Below, piece by piece: positions 24,406 through 33,361 of a stretch of 64,000 nt of DNA. The position numbers were made by a program, and so were the translations under genes. Each line of letters opens with the position of its first letter. Positions within the stretch are counted from its first letter, which is position 1. The DNA lies in assembly GCF_051954575.1 (NCBI RefSeq), contig NZ_JBQCHP010000007.1, positions 4,997 through 68,996 of the forward strand, given 5' to 3'. The stretch is from Dyella_B sp035690825 (GTDB lineage Bacteria; Pseudomonadota; Gammaproteobacteria; Xanthomonadales; Rhodanobacteraceae). The notes under the pieces were generated by a model. The model was not told the origin of the DNA and made no database searches. It worked only from the letters and a program-made list of their open reading frames with translations.

Positions 24406-26058
24406 TTACTTCCGATCCGTCGCCGTCGCATCGCGGGCAGCGCGGAATTCGGAATCCTTGGCCCAATTCGGCCACTGCTCGCTGTTGGCCAGCTCGTTAC
24501 CGAGCGCGTAGAGAATCTGCAGGTCGTGCGCCATGCCGGTAAACGGCCAATTTGACTCCCACTTGTCGGAAGGCTGGTGGTAATGCTTGGCGACGTAGAG
24601 ATCCTCGTAGGCTTTGCCAGCGGCCAGGCCACCGTTTATCCAATCGTCGCCAGACTGAAACGAGATGGCGGGCACGCCACGTTTGGCGAAGGAAAAATGA
24701 TCGGAACGGAAAAAGTGCCCAGCCTCCGGTTTCGGGTCGGCCGAGTACGTAACGTTCCAGCGTTTGGCGGTAGCGATCAGGTCATCGAGCAAATCCAGCT
24801 TCGCGCTGCCGGAAATGGTGAAGTTGCGTGTGGGACCATAGGGATCAAGCGCATCCATATTGATGACGCCTACGGTTTTGCTCAGCGGATACAGTGGATT
24901 GGCCGCGTAGTATTCGGAACCGAGCAGCCCCTTCTCTTCCGCGGTGAAATTGAGGAACACCACCGAACGTTCCGGCTTCGGCCCCTTCGCAAAGACGCGC
25001 GCCAATTCCAGCACCGCAGCGGTGCCGGTGCCATTGTCGACGGCGCCGTGATAGATGCGGTCACCGCTGGCATCGGGCTGACCCACGCCAAGATGATCCC
25101 AGTGCGCGCTGTAGATCACGGTTTCGTCCGGACGTTTGCTGCCGGGCACACGCGCGACGACGTTGTAGCTGGTAATGGTCTTGCGATTGACGTTGAAGTG
25201 CGCGGAAAAAGATTCGCCGTTCAACACGACCGGCTTGAACTCGCGCGTCTGCGCCAGCTTCTTTTGCGCTTCGAAATCCAACCCTGCACGTTTGAACAAG
25301 TCGACGGCCACGTCACGCTGGATCCAAGCTTCCAGTGCCGGGTGCACATCGCCGGGCTTTGCACGCACGACGTCGAACATCGCATTCGTGTTGGAATTCT
25401 TCACCGTATCCCAGCCGTAGGACGCAGGACCGGATTCATGCACGATCAATATGCCGGCGGCACCCTGGCGCGCCGCCTCTTCGTATTTGTAGGTCCAGCG
25501 ACCGTAATAGGTCATCGCCTTGCCGCCAAAATCACCGACGCCGGTTTCGTAATCGGGATCGTTGATCAGCACCACCGCGATCTTGCCGTGCAGATCCACG
25601 CCCTTGAAATCGTCCCAGTTCCGCTCCGGCGCCTTGACGCCATAACCGACGAAAACCAGCGGTGCATTTGCGATGTTCACCGATTGAGCGCCATTGAGCG
25701 CGGCGCGCGCAGCGATCTGCTCGCCCTGCTTCCAGCTCTCCGCCTTGCCGTTGATCGTAACCTTGAACGTCGGCGTGCCTTCGATCTCCGAACGCAACAA
25801 CGGCACCGCTTGGGTCCAACCGCGCTTGCCGTCCTTGAGATCACCACCGGGCTGCAGGCCGGCCGCCTTATATTGCGCAATGAGAAAATCCAGCGTCTTC
25901 GTTTCCCCGGCCGTAGCGGGGCCACGGCCTTCAAAGGCATCCGAGGACAGGGTTTTCACATCGGCGGACAGATGCGCGGGATTGAATGTTGATGTGTCAG
26001 CGGCCGCAACGGCCATGGTGACGGCGAGAGCAAGCGCAGAAATAACAAGTCGTTTCAC
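24406..26058 (-). CDS. Exported M28-family zinc aminopeptidase with PA domain
   Basis: A 550-residue exopeptidase. The GTG start (26056-26058) follows AGGGAAT and opens a signal peptide (RLVISALALAVTMAVAAAD); an upstream in-frame ATG at 26118 would bury it. A protease-associated insert (ANAPLVFVGYGVKAPERNWDDFKGVDLHGKIAVVL) precedes the M28 catalytic domain. Candidate Zn ligands and catalytic residues are in IYSAHWDHLGVG, GAVDNGTGTAAVLE, FTAEEKGLLGSEYY, INMDALDP and KHYHQPSDKW. The order H-D-E(E)-D-H is complete. Family members remove N-terminal amino acids from peptides in the periplasm or outside the cell. Its position between ST-C2 and ST-D supports a peptide-handling role for the island, by inference. 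Confidence 0.9.
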   Translation of the reverse strand: MKRLVISALALAVTMAVAAADTSTFNPAHLSADVKTLSSDAFEGRGPATAGETKTLDFLIAQYKAAGLQPGGDLKDGKRGWTQAVPLLRSEIEGTPTFKVTINGKAESWKQGEQIAARAALNGAQSVNIANAPLVFVGYGVKAPERNWDDFKGVDLHGKIAVVLINDPDYETGVGDFGGKAMTYYGRWTYKYEEAARQGAAGILIVHESGPASYGWDTVKNSNTNAMFDVVRAKPGDVHPALEAWIQRDVAVDLFKRAGLDFEAQKKLAQTREFKPVVLNGESFSAHFNVNRKTITSYNVVARVPGSKRPDETVIYSAHWDHLGVGQPDASGDRIYHGAVDNGTGTAAVLELARVFAKGPKPERSVVFLNFTAEEKGLLGSEYYAANPLYPLSKTVGVINMDALDPYGPTRNFTISGSAKLDLLDDLIATAKRWNVTYSADPKPEAGHFFRSDHFSFAKRGVPAISFQSGDDWINGGLAAGKAYEDLYVAKHYHQPSDKWESNWPFTGMAHDLQILYALGNELANSEQWPNWAKDSEFRAARDATATDRK

Positions 26059-26215
26059 TGGCGATTCCCTATGGCTGGGGATATGTCGATGGTATGGGGC
26101 AGAGCGAGGCAAGTCCATGCGTTTCAGACATCCCTATTAGTGCCAGTCCACCGATTGCTGCTCATGGACTTGGCGTGCGCATATTTGGTCGCCCAGCATC
26201 AAAGCCAGCGCCTTT

Positions 26216-28033
26216 CTAGACGTCAACCGAATACCCCCAATGGTCCAGCATCGGTTTCAGTATTGGAAAAACAGGCTCCAATGCATCGCGGTAACGTAGC
26301 CAGCGATTCAAACCTTTTTTGTTTACCGGCTGGATCACCTGCGAATAGCTTGGCGTTGCGATGAAACCCTTGTTGCGCGCATGCTGGTCGAACTGCATGA
26401 GCGGGGCCGCATCGTCCAGGCCGAGGAACGCAGCAATCTTGCGTGTCTGCCCTTCCGGATCGGCCACCAGGTCCTCGTAACACGAAACGAACACGTTCGG
26501 CTTGAACACTTCCACGTGATGAAGCCAGTGCTCCATGGCAGAAACGTAAGCTGTTGCCAGGCGATCCAGTGACGTACATGCTGATGCCAATACGGCTGCG
26601 CGGAAATTTTGCATGTAGTTGCTGATCATCACATCACATGGATGGCGGAGCGCCAGGATGAACTTTGCGTTCGGGAACAAACGATAGATCAACGGCAGCC
26701 AAGACATGTTCAAGGGATTCTTGTCTACCAGGCGAGCATCCCAGCGACGGGTGATCTTCGAGCGCACCAGGCTCAAATAGCCTTTGCGGAGCTCATCGCA
26801 AATGTACTGGTCGAGCTTGTGCAAATCGCCCGGCAATTCGAAACCATGATCCTCGAGCTGATCATCGAGGATATTGAAAAACGGCCGCTCGTCCATGGAT
26901 TGCAACGCCGGATGTGCATCCAGCATCTGTTCCAATAGTGTGGTCCCCGAGCGAGGAAAGCCCACGATAAAAATAGGCGAATCGGCGGCAGCGGGCGCGT
27001 CCAGCACGGGCCAACGCTGATATTCCTCAAGGCTGACGCGCGATGCCGTCAAAGGCAGCACGGGGGCATCGGGCTGGAAACGCTCTGCCACCGTCGTCTT
27101 CAATTCATCCAATTTCAACGCATGGCCGTGCCTGAGCGCATCGAGAGCGCGCTTGGTATCGCCCAGCTTGTCATACATCTCCGCCAGCACGAAATAGTGC
27201 GCGAAACCGTCATTCCAACGCGGCCCTGCCTCCTCCAACAGGACGCGGGCTTCGGCGACATTGCCGGCACGCATATACAACAATGCGCGTTGACGCGTAA
27301 TTTCCAGGCGCGCGCTTTCATCCGAAGGGTCACAGGCTGCGTCGATATCGTTTAGCAACGCCCTGGCCGCATCCAGGCGATTCATCCGCTCGAGCGCGGC
27401 GGCCAGCGCCAGCTTGGCCGGCATCCACGTCGGCGAGCGAGCAACGATATCCTGCAATAGTTCGCATGCAATGGCTGCTTCGCCGTCCAGCTGAAACAGG
27501 TCGGCCAACTCCATTTGCTGCGCGTCATCCAGGGGCAGCCACTCGCGCCACGGACGCAGCAGTTGTCCGACACGGTGATCGCGACAGGTCGCGCACGCGC
27601 GCGCAGCCAACATCCGGGCCATCATCGATGAGGGTTCCAGATGGCAGGCGTACAGCAGGGTTTCCCGCGCTTCGTGGTACCGCTTCAATTGCAATTGAAG
27701 CTGGCCGAAGTTGATCAATTGATCCACATTGTCCGGTTGTAGCTCCAACGCCCTGGCGTAGGCCTGCGCCGATTCGTCCAGGCGACCGAGGTCGCGCAGA
27801 ATCGTGGCGTAATTACCCCAGTGCAGGCTGCTGTCGGAGTGCCTCTGCGCAAGCTCTGCATAAACGGAAAGCGCCTCGTCCAACCGTCCCTGCCGATGCA
27901 GGCTCATAGCGAGCAGCAGCGCAAAGTCATCGTTCGCAGGCGTGCCCTGCCAGGCCGCTCGGCTCCATTGCTCCGCCTCGGTCAACTGTCCTGCCTGCAA
28001 CGCCATCAGGATGTCTTGGATCGAACGAGTCAT
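26216..28033 (-). CDS. TPR-containing sulfotransferase (ST-D)
   Basis: A 605-residue paralogue of ST-A. N-terminal TPRs cover residues about 1-330 (LHWGNYATILRDLGRLDESAQA). The sulfotransferase domain carries FIVGFPRSGTTLLEQMLDAHP near residue 355, RLVDKNPLNMSWLPLIYRLFP, and LALRHPCDVMISNYM near residue 461. The C-terminal segment RNKGFIATPSYSQVIQPVNKKG corresponds to RSKGYISTPSYAQVTQGIHGRA of ST-A. The ATG at 28031-28033 begins MTRSIQDILMALQAGQ; a longer frame reaches back through the terminator and is rejected. It follows TBDR-D on the same strand, but a strong terminator sits 17 bases before the start and no good Shine-Dalgarno is seen, so expression may be low or regulated. Confidence 0.86.
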   Translation of the reverse strand: MTRSIQDILMALQAGQLTEAEQWSRAAWQGTPANDDFALLLAMSLHRQGRLDEALSVYAELAQRHSDSSLHWGNYATILRDLGRLDESAQAYARALELQPDNVDQLINFGQLQLQLKRYHEARETLLYACHLEPSSMMARMLAARACATCRDHRVGQLLRPWREWLPLDDAQQMELADLFQLDGEAAIACELLQDIVARSPTWMPAKLALAAALERMNRLDAARALLNDIDAACDPSDESARLEITRQRALLYMRAGNVAEARVLLEEAGPRWNDGFAHYFVLAEMYDKLGDTKRALDALRHGHALKLDELKTTVAERFQPDAPVLPLTASRVSLEEYQRWPVLDAPAAADSPIFIVGFPRSGTTLLEQMLDAHPALQSMDERPFFNILDDQLEDHGFELPGDLHKLDQYICDELRKGYLSLVRSKITRRWDARLVDKNPLNMSWLPLIYRLFPNAKFILALRHPCDVMISNYMQNFRAAVLASACTSLDRLATAYVSAMEHWLHHVEVFKPNVFVSCYEDLVADPEGQTRKIAAFLGLDDAAPLMQFDQHARNKGFIATPSYSQVIQPVNKKGLNRWLRYRDALEPVFPILKPMLDHWGYSVDV

Positions 28034-28046
28034 GCAACACCAGTAA

Positions 28047-28083
28047 AGAAAAGGGCCGCGCGGAAAAATCCCGCGCGGCCCTT
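28047..28083 (-). terminator. Strong intrinsic terminator between TBDR-D and ST-D
   Basis: On the minus strand a perfect 13-bp stem, AAGGGCCGCGCGG with CCGCGCGGCCCTT (28051-28063 and 28071-28083 on the plus strand), encloses a 7-nt loop and is followed by TTCTTT. It lies after the TBDR-D stop and immediately before the ST-D start. It should end most receptor transcripts, leaving ST-D dependent on read-through or its own promoter. Confidence 0.85.
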
Positions 28084-28114
28084 GAGTTGAACACACCTAC
28101 ATGCTTGACGTCGA

Positions 28115-31075
28115 TCAGAAGGTCAGCGTGACGCGGGCGTAGTAATAACGGCCGATCAAGTCGAAGTCTGTCGGGTCGGTGTTGGCGTTGAGCGTGTTGT
28201 TCGCATACAGGAACGGCGGCTGCTTGTCGCTCAGGTTGTTGACGCCGACGTCCACACGAGTGTGGTACGGCTCGAAGTTATAGCCGAACGAGATATCGTG
28301 GTACACCGTGGCGCCGTACTTGAACACCTGGCCCGGAATCGGCGAACCGCCGCCGTTGTTGGCGACCGGGTGGGTATCCTGGCTCGGGCTCAGCGAACCG
28401 TTCTGGAAGCGCCCGATGTAGCGCGTACGCCACGATGCCGACCAGTTGCCCATCGTCCAGTTGACAAAGGTCTGACCGCGCCAGCGCGGGAACAGGCAGA
28501 TGCCGCCACCGCTTGGGCAAGTAGCCGCCTGCGGAGAACCATACGGCGCAAGATGCCCAGCGTCGTAGAAGGTGACGTTGGCGGCCGTACCCGGTGCGGT
28601 CTGCTGGTTGTAGTACTTCAGGTAGGTGGCATCGATACCGACGACGAAATCACCGAAGCTGAAATGCGGCACTTTGTAGCGGGTCGAGAAGTCGATGCCG
28701 CCGGTGGTGGTGGTGCCCAGGTTGGCGGTCGGCTCGATGATCTGATTGATCTGGCCGGCGTTGACGCCACTGGTGAAACGCGAGATCAGCGGACAGAACT
28801 GCGTGAGGCCGTCATAGCAGCTGTTGAGCACGGTCTGCGCGCCCACTGCCGAAATCGTATCGTTGATGTAGATGTGCCAGAAGTCGGCACTGAGCGACAG
28901 GCCATCCACGTAGCTGGGCGAGTACACGAGGCCGAAATCGAACGACTTGCCTTTCTCCGGCTTGAGTGCGAGGCCCGCATACTGCGCACCAGTGGCCAAG
29001 GCTTTGATCTGCTGACCCAGCGCCACGTCGGTGTTCACGAAGCTGCCGTTCAGAGGCACGCCTACGCAGGCCGGATTGGCGGCGGTGGCGCCGTTGCAGG
29101 GGTCATTCTTGAGCAAGGGTGCGTCGCTGATCGGCGAACCGAATACGTCGGCGACGTTCGGCGCACGGAATACCGTGGCCACCGTGCCGCGCAACAGCAG
29201 GTCGGAGATCGGATGGTATTCGATCGCAAACTTGGTGTTGTTGGTGTTGCCGATGCGGCTGCTGCCAAGGCTGCTGTACGAGGAGTAACGGTCGCCGACA
29301 GTGACGTTCAGCGACTGCACACCAGGCAGATTGGCCAACACCGGTACGAACAGCTCGAAGTAACCTTCCTTCACGTTGTAGCTGCCGGACAGCGGCGAAC
29401 TACACTGACTGCCGAGGATACAGTTGCCGGTGCTCGGATCGATGGTAAGCAGCGGGTCGATATGGCTGCTGACTGTTTCCCTGCGGTAGTCCATGCCTGC
29501 AGCAAGCTGCACCGTACCGGCTGGCAGGTCGAACAGACCGCCGTTGGCCTCAAGCGTGTAAACCTGCTGGGTGTTGAGCGTACGGCTGTACGCCGGCCGT
29601 GCAGCTTCCCTCAGCGTCTTGGACGAGGCAGGGTCGAACTGGTTGAAGATGTTCAGCGGAGTACAGCCATTGCTGGCCGAGGTACAGGCCAGGTCCGCAT
29701 TGATCACGTTCATGTTCGGCAAGTTCAACGTGGTGAGATCCTGCGCCGAACGACCGTAGTCGATGTTCAGGTCCCAGGTCCAGTTCTGGTTGAAAAGGCC
29801 AAAATCGCCCTTCAAGCCGCCGTCCCACTGATCAGTAGTGTTCTTGGAATCGGCCTGGCGATTGCCAATCGACACGGCACGCAGGCGGAAATCGTTGTGC
29901 GTGGGATCGAATGCGACGCCGAAAATGTTGTACGGGTTGTTCTGCGGGATCACCAGGCCGTAAGCGACACCCAGCAAGGCCGGCGCCAACTGGAAGCTGG
30001 CGGTGGTCTTGTTGTGGTAACCCTCGACATAGGCGGTCAAATGATCGTTGAACTTGTAATCGCCCTTCAACCAGACGCTGGTGCGCTTCTGCGGGGTATC
30101 GATCAGGTTGACCGAGGCGTAGTTGTATTTGTCGCTGTTGCCGAAGCAGTGGTAGTCGCTGCCGCTCGCACCAGAGGCCCCGGCGTTCAATGCAACGTTG
30201 CCGCAGCTTGGGAAGCCATTCGTTCCCTGCAGTGATTTTGGTACCTGGATGTGGCCGTACTGGCCAAAGCTTGAACCGCCGACAAACGAATGCACCGGCG
30301 TGTAGCTGCCACTGGACGTCGGACCGCCGCTGATCGACACCGAATTCTTGGAGAACTTGCGTCGGCTGGCCAGGATGCCGTCCGTCTGGTTGTAGGCGAC
30401 GCCGCCCATGATGTCCCAGCTGTCCGAAGTATGGCCGAAGGCTGCGCTATAGGACTTCGAAGCACCATCGCCATGGCCGGACTGGCCATATTGCGCCGAG
30501 AGCATGGCGCCGTTGTAGTTCTTCTTCAGAATGACGTTGATGACGCCGCCGATCGCATCCGAACCGTAGATGGCCGAAGCGCCGTCGGTCAGCACTTCGA
30601 TGCGGTCGACCATGTCGGTCGGGATCGAGTTGATGTCGACCAGGTTGTTGCTGGCGTTGTTGACGATACGACGACCGTCGATCAGCACCAGGGTGCGCTG
30701 CGCGCCGAGGCCGCGCAGGCCGACCGTGGTACCGCCGGTACCGCCGCCGTTGTTCACCTGCGGGTTGACGTTGCCGCCGGTCACCGCAGGAAGCGACTGC
30801 ACCAGGTCACCCAAGGTCAGCTTGCCGCTGGCCCGGATGGCGGTCGAATCGATGGTGACCACCGGGTTGGACGTTTCCACGTCCACGCGGCGGATGTGCG
30901 AACCGGTCACCGTGATGGTTTCCAGTTGCTTGGCCTTGCTCTGGTCCGCCTGCTGGCTCTGTGCGCTGGTGTCCTGGGCAAATGCGACGGTGGCCGTCGA
31001 ACCTACCGCGATGACGGCGCCCAGAGAAAGCGCGAGGCGAACCGCAGAAGAAAGTTTGCTGGTTCCATACTTCAT
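28115..31075 (-). CDS. TonB-dependent receptor (TBDR-D)
   Basis: A 986-residue outer-membrane receptor paralogous to TBDR-A. The signal peptide SSAVRLALSLGAVIAVGSTATVAFAQ is followed by a Gln/Ser linker. The plug starts ETITVTGSHIRRVDVETSNPVVTID and includes GLRGLGAQRTLVLIDGRRI and SAIYGSDAIGGVINVI. The barrel ends DFDLIGRYYYARVTLTF, closely matching the TBDR-A end (YDVLGRYYWARATVKF). ATG 31073-31075 is preceded by GGGGAGAGGGG. Downstream lies ST-D after a strong terminator. The receptor-hairpin-sulfotransferase order is the mirror image of the TBDR-A/ST-A cassette. The ligand is unknown. Confidence 0.92.
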   Translation of the reverse strand: MKYGTSKLSSAVRLALSLGAVIAVGSTATVAFAQDTSAQSQQADQSKAKQLETITVTGSHIRRVDVETSNPVVTIDSTAIRASGKLTLGDLVQSLPAVTGGNVNPQVNNGGGTGGTTVGLRGLGAQRTLVLIDGRRIVNNASNNLVDINSIPTDMVDRIEVLTDGASAIYGSDAIGGVINVILKKNYNGAMLSAQYGQSGHGDGASKSYSAAFGHTSDSWDIMGGVAYNQTDGILASRRKFSKNSVSISGGPTSSGSYTPVHSFVGGSSFGQYGHIQVPKSLQGTNGFPSCGNVALNAGASGASGSDYHCFGNSDKYNYASVNLIDTPQKRTSVWLKGDYKFNDHLTAYVEGYHNKTTASFQLAPALLGVAYGLVIPQNNPYNIFGVAFDPTHNDFRLRAVSIGNRQADSKNTTDQWDGGLKGDFGLFNQNWTWDLNIDYGRSAQDLTTLNLPNMNVINADLACTSASNGCTPLNIFNQFDPASSKTLREAARPAYSRTLNTQQVYTLEANGGLFDLPAGTVQLAAGMDYRRETVSSHIDPLLTIDPSTGNCILGSQCSSPLSGSYNVKEGYFELFVPVLANLPGVQSLNVTVGDRYSSYSSLGSSRIGNTNNTKFAIEYHPISDLLLRGTVATVFRAPNVADVFGSPISDAPLLKNDPCNGATAANPACVGVPLNGSFVNTDVALGQQIKALATGAQYAGLALKPEKGKSFDFGLVYSPSYVDGLSLSADFWHIYINDTISAVGAQTVLNSCYDGLTQFCPLISRFTSGVNAGQINQIIEPTANLGTTTTGGIDFSTRYKVPHFSFGDFVVGIDATYLKYYNQQTAPGTAANVTFYDAGHLAPYGSPQAATCPSGGGICLFPRWRGQTFVNWTMGNWSASWRTRYIGRFQNGSLSPSQDTHPVANNGGGSPIPGQVFKYGATVYHDISFGYNFEPYHTRVDVGVNNLSDKQPPFLYANNTLNANTDPTDFDLIGRYYYARVTLTF

Positions 31076-31650
31076 TTTTGTAACCCCTCTCCCCGAATAA
31101 GAACTTTGAACAAAGGAGGTGAACTTCCCCTCCTACACAAACGCAGAAAATCGAACTTCTTTGCCCTTGGATGACAAGCAGGCGGTCACGTAGAGGCTGG
31201 TGCGCCTATGCTCGTGTTCGGATTGGCTCCCCACTTGACGGATGCTGCGATCCGTACACCCTTACGCCACAATTGCTCTCTTACAAAAAAATTACGATCC
31301 TCACAGGCCTGAGGATAACAGTCTTCTAACACAAAGGACAAGATTTCCCCACGATTCCGGTCGGTCGGCCAGGTTAGACTGCGCCTTGGTTTTCCGGACG
31401 AGCCCAAGCGCGCATTATCTTGCATGCTGGGATAGGCCAACATGGCTCGTTTTTTGCTCGCAGCGTTTCTCGGGACACCGGGAATCGCCAGGGAATCATC
31501 TTGACAGCGCGCTGGAGCCCGCCTGGCGCACACCTGGCATCGAAAAACTCCCCATATGACCGTCCCTCGCAGCCTTCCCGCATCGCGGCAAGGTCGTCAG
31601 ATAGGTGCGTGCTATGTTGAGCACGCCATGCACTGAAGGGGGTTGGCGAC
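31076..31650. other. Divergent intergenic region between TBDR-D and the DegV gene
   Basis: A 575-base region that must hold the promoters of TBDR-D (minus) and degV-like (plus). Visible items are a decayed REPIN at about 31189-31240, a perfect inverted repeat ATCCTCA-N6-TGAGGAT at 31297-31316 that could be an operator for the receptor, and an A/T-rich stretch near 31275-31295. Short frames here (up to about 130 codons) overlap each other on both strands and lack ribosome-binding sites, so no gene is called. Confidence 0.45.
31189..31240. repeat. Decayed GTAG-type REPIN
   Basis: The sequence begins GTAG and ends CTTGAC. The right part aligns with the REPIN right arm (TTGG-CTCCCCA where intact copies have TTTGCACCCCAA), and the translated frame shows the same WGANPN string that intact copies give. 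Pairing is largely lost, so this looks like an old, mutated copy. Confidence 0.4.
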
Positions 31651-32595
31651 ATGCGAATGGGCCTGGCTATCGATGCATCCTGCGATCTGCCACAGGACTT
31701 TCTGCAGCAACACGACATCGCGGTCATGCCCATCGCGGTAAAGGTCGACAAGTCCACCTTCAAGGACGATCGCGATCCGGCTGAAATCGAGCGTTTTTTG
31801 AAGCTCGACCTGGGTAGCCGCAGTCACTCGGCGGAAACCGAGCCCTGTTCGGTGGACGATGTGCAGAAGCTGTTTCTGGACAAGCTGGTGCTGGAGAAGG
31901 ATTGCGTGTTCTGCCTCACCATCACCGCCGGGCGCAGCGCGATTTACGACAACGTGGTCAAGGCCAGCTTTGCGGTGTTGAAGAACTATCGCAAGGTGCG
32001 CGAGCCGGCGGGCATCACCGGGCCGTTCCTGATGCGCGTACTGGATACGCGTAGCCTGTTCGTGGGTTCCGCGCCATGCGTGGTCGAAGCGGTGCGACTG
32101 ATCCAGGCCAACGAGACGCCGGCCGCGATACGCGAACGGCTGGCGTACGTCGCCGAGAACTCCTACGGCTACATGCTGCCACGCGACCTGTATTACCTGC
32201 GCGCGCGCGCCAAGAAGAAGGGTGACCGCAGCGTGGGGCTGCTCAGTGCGGTGCTGGGTTCCACGCTGGACATCAAGCCACTGCTGCGTGGCTACCGCGG
32301 CGAGACCACGCCTGTCGGCAAGGTGCGCGGGTGGGAGCATGGTTGCGAGACGCTGTTCAGCTATGCGGCCGACCGCGTCCGCGCCGGACTGCTGGTGCCG
32401 GTGATGTGCACGGCCTACGGCGGCGATCTGAACGAGCTGCCCAAGCTGCCCGGTTATCAGCAACTGGCCGATGCGTGCCGGGAATGCAACGTGATGCTGA
32501 TGCAGGCGCCGATGAGCATCACCGGCATGGTCAATGTGGGCGAAGGCGCGGTGACGGTCGGTTTCGCTGCCGAAGAGCACCACGTCGAATTCTGA
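31651..32595 (+). CDS. DegV family protein
   Basis: A 314-residue DegV-family protein. These bind fatty acids and, in Gram-positives (FakB), present them to a kinase. The N-terminus MRMGLAIDASCDLPQDFLQQHDIAVMPIAVKV has the family's DxxCDLP opening. CLTITAGRSAIYDNV corresponds to the S/T-rich lipid head-group loop. MLPRDLYYLRARAKKKGDRSVGLLSAVLGSTLDIKPLL fits the second domain. No FakA-like kinase is nearby, so the role here is unclear. ATG 31651 follows GGGGGTTGGCGAC. The gene is followed by a small secreted DUF4124 protein on the same strand. Confidence 0.85.
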   Translation: MRMGLAIDASCDLPQDFLQQHDIAVMPIAVKVDKSTFKDDRDPAEIERFLKLDLGSRSHSAETEPCSVDDVQKLFLDKLVLEKDCVFCLTITAGRSAIYDNVVKASFAVLKNYRKVREPAGITGPFLMRVLDTRSLFVGSAPCVVEAVRLIQANETPAAIRERLAYVAENSYGYMLPRDLYYLRARAKKKGDRSVGLLSAVLGSTLDIKPLLRGYRGETTPVGKVRGWEHGCETLFSYAADRVRAGLLVPVMCTAYGGDLNELPKLPGYQQLADACRECNVMLMQAPMSITGMVNVGEGAVTVGFAAEEHHVEF

Positions 32596-32622
32596 TTCCT
32601 CGGTCAAGCGTAGAATCGCGGC

Positions 32623-33252
32623 ATGACCCGCTCATGCGCAATCGTCATGTCGATGGCTTTCCTCGTTATTGCGCTGGGAATGCCGTCACCTGCGCCGATA
32701 CGGGCGGAAACGCTTACCGTATATAAGTGTCGTGCAGCGAACGGGCAACTGATTTACCAGGGCACGCCTTGCGCACGCGACCAGCAGCAGCAAACCATGG
32801 AGCTGGACGATCGCGGACCGGCTGCTTCGCCGCTGCCAACACCGCCGAGCTCGCCGCCCGCGCATGTAGCTGCTACGCCGGCACCACCTCCCGCCGCGCC
32901 ACGTACACCGCCCTCCACCATGTACCGATGCGCGCGCGCCACGGATCGCAGCACCTATCTGAGCAGCAACGGGAATCCTCAGCCCTATTACGCACCGATC
33001 GCGATGACCGGCATGCTCCCTACCCCGCTCGGGCACGTCGCGCCGCGTGCGTCGCCGAACGCGGCGATGGTCGCCAGCAACTACGTGCTGGTGCAGGACC
33101 AGTGCGAACCGCTTACGCCGCAAGACACCTGCGCCACCTTACGCGATCAATATGATGAGAACGAACGCAAACTGTCGCGCGCATTCAAGGCCGATCAGCC
33201 GGCCCTGCTTCAACGCGAGAAAGAGCTGTCCGCCGAATTGAGCCATTGCTGA
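32623..33252 (+). CDS. Secreted DUF4124-type protein
   Basis: A 209-residue protein with a signal peptide (MSMAFLVIALGMPSPAPIRAE), then a DUF4124-like motif (LTVYKCRAANGQLIYQGTPCARDQQQQ). The proline-rich linker that follows is likely flexible. The C-terminal part has four cysteines (about MYRCARATDRSTYLSSN, DQCEPLTPQDTCATL, LSHC). DUF4124 proteins are small periplasmic proteins of unknown role that are common in Lysobacterales. The start at 32623 is 27 bases after the DegV stop. A second DUF4124-like gene occurs at 54.7 kb. No enzymatic motif is visible. Confidence 0.75.
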   Translation: MTRSCAIVMSMAFLVIALGMPSPAPIRAETLTVYKCRAANGQLIYQGTPCARDQQQQTMELDDRGPAASPLPTPPSSPPAHVAATPAPPPAAPRTPPSTMYRCARATDRSTYLSSNGNPQPYYAPIAMTGMLPTPLGHVAPRASPNAAMVASNYVLVQDQCEPLTPQDTCATLRDQYDENERKLSRAFKADQPALLQREKELSAELSHC

Positions 33253-33361
33253 GCAAAAGCTGCGCAATGTCATGCAAGTGATTGCCGCATAAGCATCGCG
33301 AGCGCTTATCCACAGGGTTGCCACCAGCCTTTCCCCAAGTGTTGTGGAAAAGTGCAGACGC

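Noticed and set aside
31242..31640. Small frames in the TBDR-D/DegV intergenic region as a possible precursor peptide for the sulfotransferases
   Set aside because: Frames overlap on both strands, lack ribosome-binding sites and leader/core features, so no precursor can be supported.
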